Source: Sacculina carcini
Lineage: Eukaryota; Arthropoda; Thecostraca; Sacculinidae
DNA: 64,000 bases
Direction of reading: 5' to 3'
Assembly: GCA_916048095.2 (NCBI GenBank)
Contig: OU696593.1
Span: 2,910,001 to 2,974,000, forward strand
This document shows, one piece after another, positions 53,254 to 64,000 of this stretch; the first letter of the stretch is position 1; each line of letters starts with the position of its first letter. A model generated the notes under the pieces. It did not search any database and was not told where the DNA came from. It saw only the letters and a list, made by a program, of their open reading frames with translations. Position numbers and translations under genes: made by a program.

Positions 53254-56200
53254 CCCACCCGTCGTGCGGAACAATTCATACAATAAAATTCATATCAAAT
53301 CCATAAAATATAATTAATACAAATTGAAAACCAAAAAATGTAACGTATAAATATCTTAACCAATAGAAAAGTCTGAATGTGAATATTTTTGTTCTTATTT
53401 TGACAAATATTATCCCTCAACCCGCCTGATATATAAATCTGCCCGTCGTGTGGTATAATTCAGAACACAAACACGAAACAAACAATGAAAGATGATGAAA
53501 TCTTTTCATCAGAATGTTTCCAAACTATATTTATTACTTATCATCATTCCCCAATATCATTTGCTGAAGTACTATTTCACTTTTACCGCTATAATATTTA
53601 TTGTTAAAATTTATATATTTTCCGCTATCATTAAAACCCAATATAACCTGAGTCAAACCTACCCAACCCAACCCAACCATTCAATCTTGACCGCTCTCAG
53701 CCTAGTCTGAGGTGATTTAACTTATTAGTTTGTGATCACAAAATATACTGATGCGATCATAATTTGTAATCAGAAGACTGAGATTATCTACCCCAGGGGT
53801 CCCAAACACGCGGCCCACCAATACTTTTCTCTCAACCCGCCAATATAGTATCGGGACCAAACTGTAAGGTAGCTAAATTCACATTTGTTGCATAATGCGA
53901 TATAATTTTACACCATTATCATATTATCTCATAATTCCCGGTTAATGCTTCCACTAATGCATCATATTCATACAGTTGTTATTTTTTGGATTACATCGAT
54001 AATGCAGCCCTTGATATTACAGCCGATATTATATTATGCAATCTATATTCTGCTACGTATTATTCCTAATACATATATCATCAGATCGCAAAATATATTT
54101 AAAGGTTCACATCATTCTCCAAAATCATTTGCTTAAGAGCTATTCTACTTTTATCGCTAGAATATTTACTGCTAGCAAAATATCATATACCTCGCTATCA
54201 TTTAAACCCACTCTTTATAGATACATTTAATTCGCCCGTCGTGCGGAACAGTTCATAAAATATAATTAATATTCAATTCATAAAAAAATTAGTGCAAATT
54301 GAAAAAGAAAAACAAACCCACAGGAAAGTTATAGCTAATCTAAAAGTCTAAATGTGAAATTTATGTTTCAATTTAGAAAACATGTTTTTCCACAACACTA
54401 TCAAAACAATGCAACCTTCTGTCATCTCTATAATTCCAGGTTAATGCTTCCGCTAAAACAGCATAAGTTGGCATTACATGATATTGCAACCCATATCCTT
54501 ATGCAACTTATGCTTATGCAACTTGAAATTAAACCAATTAAATTACACAGTTAAATTCAGTAGTTTACTTTGTTCCCAATAGCATTTTACCCGCCCGTCG
54601 TGCGGAACGTTATTGAGGACAATAAAGCCTTTATATTCAGTAGAGTGTAGCATTAATTAAACTGTACGCAATAAAACCACACCATCCATGCTTGGAGATA
54701 ATATGATGCATTCTTAATTGTGATTGGGCTTCAGTGAAATTTAATCGGTGTATATTCCTGTGTAATCGCAAGTGCGCATAATAGCTGTCAAATTGGCAAT
54801 ATGTCCTTTTGACTTTACACCGCCGTAACTTCCTTCAGATACCCTTTGGAAAATTACAAATTATACCGTATTGTAGAAGAAAAGATTTCTAGAACGATGG
54901 TATAATTTATTTTTATGTGTAACAAATAGTTACTGAGAAATAGTAGAAAAATGAATTAATTTTAGTCGCCCTGTGTTCAAGTGTAATTTTGGATGTATTT
55001 GAGAATTTTGCCAATTTTACACGTTTTTTGTATCATTTGTGGGTATAAATTATAGCTTATCTTGTAGAACACAAAATTCTCTACACAGTAGTATATTCCT
55101 GTGTAATCGCAAGTGCGTAAATTGTGATTGGACTTCAGTGAAATTTAATCAGTGTATATTCATGTGTAATCGCAAGTACGCATAATAGCTGTCAAATTGG
55201 CAACATGACATTTTGACTTTACACCGTCGTAACTTCGTTCAGATACACTTTGGAAAATTAATAATTATACCGTACTGTAGGAAACAAAATTTCTAGCACG
55301 ATGGTATAATTAATTTTAATGTATGACAAATAGTTCCTGAGAAATGGGTATAAAAATGAATAAATTGTAGTCACCCGGTGTTCAAGTGTAATTTTGGATG
55401 TATTTGAGAATTTTGCCAATTTTACACGTTTTTTGTATCATTTGTGGGTATAAATTACACCTTTTCTTGTAGAACACAAAATTCTCTACACAGTAGTATA
55501 TTCCTGTGTAATCGCAAGTGCGCATAATAGCTGTCAAATTGGCAATATGTCCTTTTGACTTTACACCGCCGTCACTTCCTTCAGATACACTTTGGAAAAT
55601 TAAGAATTATACCGCATTTAAAAAAATACAATTTCCAGCACGATGATATAATTTATTTTAATGTGTGACAAATAGTTCCTGAGAAATAGGTAGAAAAATG
55701 AATTAATTTAGGCGCCCGGTGATCAAGTGTAATTTTGGATGTATTTGACAATTTTGCCAATTTTACACATTTTTTGTATCATTTGTGGGTATAAATTATA
55801 ACTTTTCTTGTAGAACACAAAATTATCTACACAATAGTATAATTTTTATAGCTGTACCATTGCTGGTTTATGAGGAATAGATAGGGGAATATTTACCAAA
55901 ACATTCACGGTTTCCAGTGCTAATTTTGCATTTTTGACTTTGTCATTTTGACTTCACACCGCCGTAACTTTTTTTCAATACACTTTGGAAAATTAAAAAT
56001 TATACCGTGTTGTAGCAAACAAAATTCCCAGCATGATGGTATTAATTATTTAGTTGTGTGATAATTAGTTTTTGATACATAGAGAAAAAAGTATAGAAAA
56101 TCGGACGCGTGGAGTATAAATATAATTTTGAATATAGATTGAAATTTTGTCATGTTTACATCTTTTATGTTCTATTTTTGGATATGAATTATAACCTATC

Positions 56201-56540
56201 TTGTAGAACAGAAAATTCTCTACACAGTGGTATAATCTGTTTGGCTGTACCATTTCTGGTTTATGAGGAGTAGATGGCAGAGCATTGACCACAATTTTCG
56301 CATTTTTCAGGATTCATTTTGTCTTTTCACCGCTATAACTTTTTTTGATTTCATTTTTGAAATTTAAAATTTAATCTAAAGTGTAGACAAGAAAATTTCC
56401 AACGTGATGGTATAAATTGTTAGCGGGTAGGCTGAGTGGTGGCTGAATAATAGCTGATAGAAAATGGACCAAGGAGGGTCGAACACACACACAGACACAC
56501 ACACACACACACACACAGAGGATCTCTTTTATATATATAG
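53254..56540 (+). repeat. Core unit C12 (C lineage, 3,287 bp)
   Basis: A twin of C9. hAT-like end at 53794; CA tract at about 56483-56520. It ends at the right boundary of the 11.36 kb tandem pair. Confidence 0.92.
54714..56423 (+). repeat. Internal minisatellite of C12, 1,710-bp class
   Basis: Same as C9 apart from AATACAATTTCC for AATAAAATTTCC near 55635. Confidence 0.88.
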
Positions 56541-56544
56541 ATAT

Positions 56545-57004
56545 AGCATTAAAACCGCATTAAAACCCGCCCGTTGTGCGGAACAATTCATAAAAATATT
56601 GCAAATTAAAAATAAATAAGGCAAACTCATGAAGACCTTAATCAATTAAAAAGTCTAAATTTCATTATTTTTAATTTTATTTTGACAAAATATTTTCACT
56701 CAACCCGCCTCATATTTAAACCCGCCCGGCGTGAGGAAAAATTCAGAACTCGAACACCATCCGTTCTGGTTCTTGAAGTCAAATCCATTAGTTTTGTATA
56801 TGAATTCATTCTATACGGTGAAATTGAACGTTTTATTGCTGCCCGCGGGACATTTTTATTTCATAAAAATGAGCCATCGCTTCGTTTGCGTTTGAAGCCC
56901 CTGATAATTGAACCAGCGAACCATGAGCCAGCGCAATTATGTCACCTCATATTCAAGCATACATACACAGACAGACAGATAATTTCTTCTTTATGTATAT
57001 ATAT
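56545..57004 (+). repeat. Module M, beta subtype
   Basis: Like 34302-34761, but with GAAGCCCCTG retained and a private interior box CCCGCCCGGCGTGAGG. Confidence 0.88.
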
Positions 57005-57409
57005 AGCATTAAAACCCGCCAGTTGTGCGGAGCAATTCATAACATGAAATTCATATTCAATTCATAAAAAATATGGAAAAATAAAAATGAAATAGGGTAC
57101 ACTCATAAAAATATTAATCAATTGAAAATTATAAGTTTAATTATTTTTATTTCGACACAATATTTCCCCTCAGTCCGCCTGAGTCATTTTTAAACCCGCC
57201 CGTCGTGCTGAATAATTCAGAACTCGAACACGATCCGTTCTGCATCTTGAAGTCAAATCCATTGGTTTTGTGTATGGATTAATTCTACAGGGTAAATTGA
57301 ACGTTCTATTGTCTATAGTTGCTGCCCGCGGAACATTTTTATTTTAAAAAAAAAAAACCTTTTTTTAAATGAACCATTTGAAAAAATGATCTAAAAACAC
57401 TTTTTTAAA
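57005..57409 (+). repeat. Module N, leading into core C13
   Basis: Has the CCCGCCAGTTGTGCGG head as in 34762 and 46112, with a longer A-run near 57344. Confidence 0.87.
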
Positions 57410-60400
57410 CCCACCCGTCGTGCGGAACAATTCATACAATAAAATTCATATCAAATCCATAAAATATAATGAATACAAATCGAAAAGCAAAAAATGTAAC
57501 CTATAAATATCTTAACCAATAGAAAAGTCTAAATGTGAATATTTTTGTTCTTATTTTGACAAATATTATCCCTCAACCCGCCTGATATATAAATCTGCCC
57601 GTCGTGTGGTATAATTCAGAACACAAACACGAAACAAACAATGAAAGATGATGAAATCTTTTCATCAGACTGTTTCCAAACTATATTTATTACTTAACAT
57701 CATTCCCCAATATCATTTGCTTAAGTACTATTTCACTTTTACCGCTATAATATTTATTGTTAAAATTTATATATTTTCCGCTATCATTAAAACCCAATAT
57801 AACCTGAGTCAAACCTACCCAAACCAACCCAACCATTCAATCTTGACCGCTCTCAGCCTAGTCTGAGGTGATTTAACTTATTAGTTTGTGATCACAAAAT
57901 ATACTGATGCGATCATAATTTGTAATCAGAAGACTGAGATTATCTACCCCAGGGGTCCCAAACACGCGGCCCACCAATACTTTTCTCTCAACCCGCCAAT
58001 ATAGTATCGGGACCAAACTGTAAGGTAGCTAAATTCACATTTGTTGCATAATGCGATATAATTTTACACCATTATCATATTATCTCATAATTCCCGGTTA
58101 ATGCTTCCACTAATGCATCATATTCATACAGTTGTTATTTTTTGGATTACATCGATAATGCAGCCCTTGGTATTACAGCCGATATTATATTATGCAATCT
58201 ATATTCTGCTACGTATTATTCCTAATACATATATCATCAGATCGCAAAATATATTTAAAGGTTCACATCATTCTCCAAAATCATTTGCTTAAGAGCTATT
58301 CTACTTTTATCGCTAGAATATTTACTGCTAGCAAAATATCATATACCTCGCTATCATTTAAACCCACTCTTTATAGATACATTTAATTCGCCCGTCGTGC
58401 GGAACAGTTCATAAAATATAATTAATATTCAATTCATAAAAAAATTAGTGCAAATTGAAAAAGTAAAACAAACCCACAGGAAAGTTATAGCTAATCTAAA
58501 AGTCTAAATGTGAAATTTATGTTTCAATTTAGAAAACATGTTTTTCCACAACACTATCAAAACAATGCAACCTTCTGTCATCTCTATAATTCCAGGTTAA
58601 TGCTTCCGCTAAAACAGCATAAGTTGGCATTACATGATATTGCAACCCATATCCTTATGCAACTTATGCTTATGCAACTTGAAATTAAACCAATTAAATT
58701 ACACAGTTAAATTCAGTAGTTTACTTTGTTCCCAATAGCATTTTACCCGCCCGTCGTGCGGAACGTTATTGAGGACAATAAAGCCTTTATATTCAGTAGA
58801 GTGTAGCATTAATTAAACTGTACGCAATAAAACCACACCATCCAAGCTTGGAGATAATATGATGCATTCTTAATTGTGATTGGGCTTCAGTGAAATTTAA
58901 TCGGTGTATATTCCTGTGTAATCGCAAGTGCGCATAATAGCTGTCAAATTGGCAACATGATAATTTGACTTTACACCGCCGTAACTTCCTTCAGATACAC
59001 TTTGTAAAATTACAAATTATACCGTATTGTAGAAAACAAGATTTCTAGCACGATGGTATAATTTATTTTTATGTTTAGCAAATAGTTACTGAGAAATAGT
59101 AGAAAAATTAATTAATCTTATTCGGCCGGTGTTCAAGTGAAATTTTGGATGTATTTGAGAATTTTGCCAATTTTACACGTTTTTTGTATCATTTGTGGTT
59201 ATAAATTATAGCTTATCTTGTAGAACACAAAATTCTCTACACAGTAGTATATTCCTGAGTAATCGCAAGTGCGTAAATTGTGATTGGACTTGAGTGAAAT
59301 TAAATCAGTGTATATTCATGTGTAATCGCAAGTACGCATAATAGCTGTCAAATTGGCAACATGACATTTTGACTTTACACCGCCGTATCTTCCTTCAGAT
59401 ACACCTTGGAAAATTAAGAATTATACTGTATTGTAGAAAACAACATTTCTAGCACGATGGTATAATTAATTTTAAGGTATGACAAACAGTTCCTGAGAAA
59501 TGGGTAGAAAAATGAATAAATTTTAGTCACCCGGTGTTCTAGTGTAATTTTGGATGCATTTGAGAATTTTGCCAATTTTACACGTTTTTTGTATCATTTG
59601 TGGGTATAAATTATACCTTTTCTTGTAGAACACAAAATTCTCTACACAGTAGTATATTCCTGTGTAATCGCAAGTGCGCATAATAGCTGTCAAATTGGCA
59701 ATATGTCCTTTTGACTTTACACCGCCGTCACTTCCTTCAGATACACTTTGGAAAATTAAGAATTATACCGCATTTAAAAAAATACAATTTCCAGCACGAT
59801 GATATAATTTATTTTAATGTGTGACAAATAGTTCCTGAGAAATAGGTAGAAAAATGAATTAATTTAGGCGCCCGGTGATCAATTTTAATTTTGGATGTAT
59901 TTGACAATTTTGCCAATTTTACACATTTTTTGTATCATTTGTGGGTATAAATTATAACTTTTCTTGTAGAACACAAAATTATCTACACAATAGTATAATT
60001 TTTATAGCTGTACCATTGCTGGTTTATGAGGAATAGATAGGGGAATATTTACCAAAACATTCACGGTTTCCAGTGCTAATTTTGCATTTTTGACTTTGTC
60101 ATTTTGACTTCACACCGCCGTAACTTTTTTTTAATACACTTTGGAAAATTAAAAATTATACCGTGTTGTAGCAAACAAAATTCCCAGCATGATGGTATTA
60201 TTTATTTAGTTGTGTGATAATTAGTTTTTGATACATAGAGAAAAAAGTATAGAAAATCGGACGCGTGGAGTATAAATATAATTTTGAATATAGATTGAAA
60301 TTTTGTCATGTTTACATCTTTTATGTTCTATTTTTGGATATGAATTATAACCTATCTTGTAGAACAGAAAATTCTCTACACAGTGGTATAATCTGTTTGG

Positions 60401-60704
60401 CTGTACCATTTCTGGTTTATGAGGAGTAGATGGCAGAGCATTGACCACAATTTTCGCATTTTTCAGGGTTCATTTTGTCTTTTCACCGCTATAACTTTTT
60501 TTGATTTCATTTTTGAAATTTAAAATTTAATCTAAAGTGTAGACAAGAAAATTTCCAACGTGATGGTATAAATTGTTAGCGGGTAGGCTGAGTGGTGGCC
60601 GAATAATAGCTGATAGAAAATGGACCAAGGAGGGTCGAACACACACACAGACACACACACACACACACAGACAGACACACAGAGGATCTCTTTTATATAT
60701 ATAG
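57410..60704 (+). repeat. Core unit C13 (A lineage, 3,295 bp, partly diverged)
   Basis: The 5' half is close to C7/C10, with private changes (CCCAAACCAACCC near 57820, CCCTTGGTATTAC near 58166, AAGTAAAAC near 58462, CCAAGCTTGG near 58845). From about 58950 to 59610 it is clearly more diverged, then returns to the common sequence. hAT-like end at 57950; CA/CAGA tract at about 60640-60682. Confidence 0.9.
58870..60579 (+). repeat. Internal minisatellite of C13, 1,710-bp class with divergent first units
   Basis: The 63-bp step is present. The first two units carry many private changes (for example GATAATTTGAC, TGTTTAGCAAAT, TTCGGCCGGTG). AAAACAAGATTTCTAGCACG is shared with C14 rather than with C1-C12. 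Confidence 0.87.
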
Positions 60705-60708
60705 ATAT

Positions 60709-61322
60709 AGCATTAAAAACCCGCCCGTTTTGCGGAGCAATTCATAACATGAAATTCATATTCAATTCATAAAAAAATATGGAAAAATAAAAATGAAATA
60801 GGGTACACTCATAAAAATATTAATCAATTGAAAATTATAAGTTTAATTATTTTTATTTCGACAAAATATTTCCCCTCAGTGCGCCTGAGTCATTTTTAAG
60901 CCCGCCCGTCGTGCTGAATAATTCAGAACTCGAACACGATCCGTTCTGCATCTTGAAGTCAAATCCATTGGTTTTGTGCATGGATTAATTCTACAGGGTA
61001 AATTTAACGTTCTATGGTCTATAGTTGCTGACCGCGGAGCATTTTTATTATAAAAAAAACCTTTTTTTAAATGAACCATTTGAAAAAATGAACTAAAAAA
61101 TGGAAACACTTTTTTTAAACCCGCCCGTCGTGCGGAACAATTCATACAATACAATTCATATTTGAAGTCAAATCCATTGGTTTTGTGTATGGATTAATTC
61201 TACAGGGGAAATTGAACGTTCTATTGTCTATAGTTGCTGCCCGCGGAACATTTTTATTTGTAAAAAAAAACCTTTTTTTAAATGAACCATTTGAAAAAAT
61301 GATCTAAAAACACTTTTTTAAA
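60709..61322 (+). repeat. Module N', leading into core C14
   Basis: Same as 41275-41888 and 52640-53253. Confidence 0.88.
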
Positions 61323-62464
61323 CCCACCCGTCGTGCGGAACAATTCATACAATAAAATTCATATCAAATCCATAAAATATAATTAATACAAATTGAAAAC
61401 CAAAAAATGTAACGTATAAATATCTTAACCAATAGAAAAGTCTGAATGTGAATATTTTTGTTCTTATTTTGACAAATATTATCCCTCAACCCGCCTGATA
61501 TATAAATCTGCCCGTCGTGTGGTATAATTCAGAACACAAACACGAAACAAACAATGAAAGATGATGAAATCTTTTCATCAGAATGTTTCCAAACTATATT
61601 TATTACTTATCATCATTCCCCAATATCATTTGCTGAAGTACTATTTCACTTTTACCGCTATAATATTTATTGTTAAAATATATATATTTTCCGCTATTAT
61701 CAAAACCCAATATAACCTGAGTCAAACCTACCCAACCCAACCCAACCATTCAATCTTGACCGCTCTCAGCCTAGTCTGAGGTGATTTAACTTATTAGTTT
61801 GTGATCACAAAATATACTGATGCGATCATAATTTGTAATCAGAAGACTGAGATTATCTACCCCAGGGGTCCCAAACACGCGGCCCACCAATACTTTTCTC
61901 TCAACCCGCCAATATAGTATCGGGACCAAACTGTAATGCAGCTAAATTCACATTTGTTGCATAATGCGATATAATGATACACCATTATCATATTATCTCA
62001 TAATTCCCGGTTAATGCTTCCACTAATACATAATATTCATACAGTTGTTATTTTTTGGATTACACCGATATTAAAGCCCTTGATATTACAGCCGATATTA
62101 TATTATGCAATCTATATTCTGCTACGTATTATTCCTAATACATATATCATCAGATCGCAAAATATATTTAAAGGTTCACATCATTCTCCAAAATCATTTG
62201 CTTAAGAGCTATCCTACTTTTATCGCTAGAATATTTACTGCTAGCAAAATATCATATACCTCGCTATCATTTAAACCCACTCTTTATAGATACATTTAAT
62301 TCGCCCGTCGTGCGGAACAGTTTATAAAATATAATTAATATTCAATTCATAAAAAATTAGTGCAAATTGAAAAAGAAAAACAAACCCACAGGAAAGTTTT
62401 AGCTAATATAAAAGTCTAAATGTGAAATTTATGTTTCAATTTAGAAAACATGTTTTTCCACAAC

Positions 62465-62663
62465 CCGCCTCATATTTAAAGCTGCCCGTCGTGCGGAATA
62501 ATTCAGAACTCAAACACGAAACAAACACAAAGAAAATTGATGAAAAACGACCAATAGAAAAGTCAAATTTGTAAATTCTTGTTTTAATTATTGACGATGT
62601 TTTTCCCTCAACACTACTCAAATTCACACCCGTCCTTCGTGTGTAGTAATTCAGAGGTGTAAC
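62465..62663 (+). repeat. Extra 199-bp box-bearing segment unique to C14
   Basis: The segment lies between CCACAAC and ACTATCAAAAC, which are adjacent in the other thirteen cores. It contains CCCGCCTCATATTTAAAG, a CTGCCCGTCGTGCGGAATAA box, AACACGAAACAAACAC, and a decayed second box (CACCCGTCCTTCGTGTG). This is normal module grammar, so it is more likely an ancestral piece lost from the amplified cores than a new insertion. The short AAC shared by both ends fits a deletion by microhomology. Confidence 0.82.
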
Positions 62664-62991
62664 ACTATCAAAACAATGAAACATCTCTATAATTCCAGAT
62701 TAATGCTTCCTCTAAAACAGCATATGCATATACTTGGCATTGCATGATATTACAACCCGTATCCTTATGCAACTTAAGCGTATGCAACTTGAAATTAAAC
62801 CAATTAAATTACACAGTAAAATTCAGTAGCTTACTATGTTCCAAGTAGCATTTTACCCGCCCGTCGTGCGGAACATTTGATGTGTAAATATTGAGGACAA
62901 TAAAGACTTTCTATTCAGTATAGTGTAGCATTAATTAAACTGTACGCAAAAACACCACACCATCCATGCTTGGAGATAATATGATGCATTC

Positions 62992-64000
62992 TTAATTGTG
63001 ATTGGGCTTCAGTGAAATTTAATCGGTGTATATTCCTGTGTAATCGCAAGTGCGCATAATAGCTGTCAAATTGGCAATATGTCCTTTTGACTTTACACCG
63101 CCGTAACTTCCTTCAGATACCCTTTGGAAAATTACAAATTATACCGTATTGTAGAAAACAAGATTTCTAGCACGATGGTATAATATATTTTTATGTATAA
63201 CAAATAGTTACTATGAAATGGTAGAAAAATAAATTAATTTTAGTCGCCCGGTGTTCAAGTGTAATTTTGGATGTATTTGAGAATTTTGCCAATTTTACAC
63301 GTTTTTTGTACCATTTGTGGGTATAAATTATAGCTTATATTGTAGAACACAAAATTCTCTACACAGTAGTATATTCCTGTGTAATCGCAAGTGCGTAAAT
63401 TGTGATTGGACTTCAGTGAAATTAAATCAGTGTATATTCATGTGTAATCGCAAGTGCGCATAATAGCTGTCAAATTGGCAACATGACATTTTGACTTTAC
63501 ATCGCCCTAACTTCCTTTAGATACACATTGGAAAATTAAAAATTATACCGTATTGTAGAAAACAAAATTTCTAGCACGATGGTATAATCTATTTTCATGT
63601 ATAACAAATAGTTACTGATAAATAGTAGAAAAATGAATTAATTTTAGTCGCCCGTTGTTCAAGTGTAATTTTGGATGTATTTGCGAATTTTGCCAATTTT
63701 ACACGTTTTTTGTATCATTTGTGGGTATAAATTATAACTTATCTTGTCGAACACAAAATTATCTACACAGTAGTATATTCCTGTGTAATCGCAAGTGCGC
63801 ATAATAGCTGTCAAATTGGCAATATGTCCGTTTGATTTTACACCCCCGTAACGTCCTTCAGATACACTTTGGAAATAATACAAATTATACCGTATTGTAG
63901 AAAACAAAATTTCTAGCACGATGGTATAATTTATTGTAATGTGTGACAAATAGTTCCAGAGAAATGGGTAGAAAAATGAATTAATTTTAATCACCCGGTG
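62992..64000 (+). repeat. Internal minisatellite of C14 (incomplete)
   Basis: Marker TATATTCCTGTGTAATCGC near 63029, 63370 and 63776, with a TATATTCATGTG variant near 63432 after the 63-bp step. All units carry private substitutions (for example TTACATCGCCCTAAC, TTACACCCCCGTAACG). The array continues past the window end. Confidence 0.86.

Larger units (their letters stand above)
33826..56540. repeat. Higher-order tandem duplication, period 11,350/11,365 bp
   Basis: The block Q, M-fragment, M, N, C7, C8, N', C9 (33826-45175) is repeated as Q, M-fragment, M, N, C10, C11, N', C12 (45176-56540). The offset is 11,350 up to about 36412 and 11,365 afterwards, because C7 lacks one 15-bp ATGCTTATGCAACTT-type repeat that C10 keeps. 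Other differences are rare: one C/A in the poly-A stretch of N' and one A/C near 44270/55635. Confidence 0.92.
61323..64000 (+). repeat. Core unit C14 (C lineage, most diverged, cut by window end)
   Basis: It matches C9/C12 up to about 61670, then diverges increasingly: ATATATATATTTTCC near 61680, CTGTAATGCAGC near 61930, ATACATAATATTC near 62027. It has a 199-bp extra segment at 62465-62663, a longer ATGCATATACTTGGC stretch near 62725, and GGAACATTTGATGTGTAAATA near 62870. hAT-like end at 61863. The tail lies beyond the window. Confidence 0.88.

Noticed and set aside
1-64000. CRISPR-like array, because short GC-rich boxes recur at 80-180 bp.
   Set aside because: The sequence between boxes is itself repeated, spacing is irregular, there are no unique spacers and no cas genes, and the sequence is eukaryotic in character.

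Overview
Kind of sequence: this 64 kb is strongly AT-rich eukaryotic non-coding DNA made almost entirely of one complex, multi-level tandem repeat. I find no supportable protein gene, tRNA, rRNA, CRISPR array or bacterial-type operon. The longest open frames (about 60-120 codons) recur only because the repeats recur. Dinucleotide (CA)n and (CAGA)n tracts, TA-rich tails, a hAT-transposon-like terminus in every core, and nested satellite structure suggest an invertebrate animal genome, probably a heterochromatic, subtelomeric, centromeric or sex/B-chromosome block. The species cannot be named from the sequence. All units lie in the same orientation; I saw no inverted copy. Layout: fourteen copies (C1-C14) of a core unit of about 2.9-3.3 kb lie head to tail. 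Each core has, in order, a GC-rich head box, a region with two or three more boxes, a short (CCCAA)3 tract, a 14-bp palindrome, a hAT-like end, a private AT-rich stretch, an internal minisatellite of degenerate ~342-bp repeats, and a (CA)n-(CAGA)n tract running into a TA-rich tail. Between cores sit variable combinations of four smaller modules: M (~450-460 bp), N (~400 bp; variant N' ~614 bp), P (~1.17-1.20 kb) and Q (~310 bp). From left to right: M-fragment,M,M,N,C1; P,Q,M-fragment,M,M,M,M,N,C2; P,Q,M-fragment,M,C3; M,C4; N,C5; P,Q,M-fragment,M,C6; M,P,P,P,Q,M-fragment,M,N,C7; C8 joined directly; N',C9; Q,M-fragment,M,N,C10; C11 joined directly; N',C12; M,N,C13; N',C14 (cut by the window end). 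The M, N, P and core seams share one form: a TA-rich tail followed by TAGCATTAAAACCCGCCCG or a close variant. The Q and M-fragment joins are exceptions. Above this level are recent large duplications: 7.16 kb tandem (1-~13525), 3.76 kb tandem (~13530-21051), a 12.87 kb-spaced copy (8195-~15618 repeated at 21065-~28485), a 1,204-bp triplication (30217-33828) and an 11.36 kb tandem (33826-56540). Compared copies show only a handful of differences each, implying very recent or ongoing homogenisation. Divergence rises toward the right end: C13 has a private divergent tract and C14 carries a 199-bp segment missing from the other thirteen copies, as expected near the edge of an array. How the parts work together: there is no gene pathway here. 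The architecture (modules with internal tandem repeats, a CA/CAGA microsatellite and a TA-rich tail, arranged as head-to-tail concatemers) is reminiscent of DINE-1/pearl-type non-autonomous Helentron-related elements that become satellites. That assignment is an inference from layout, not from sequence identity.
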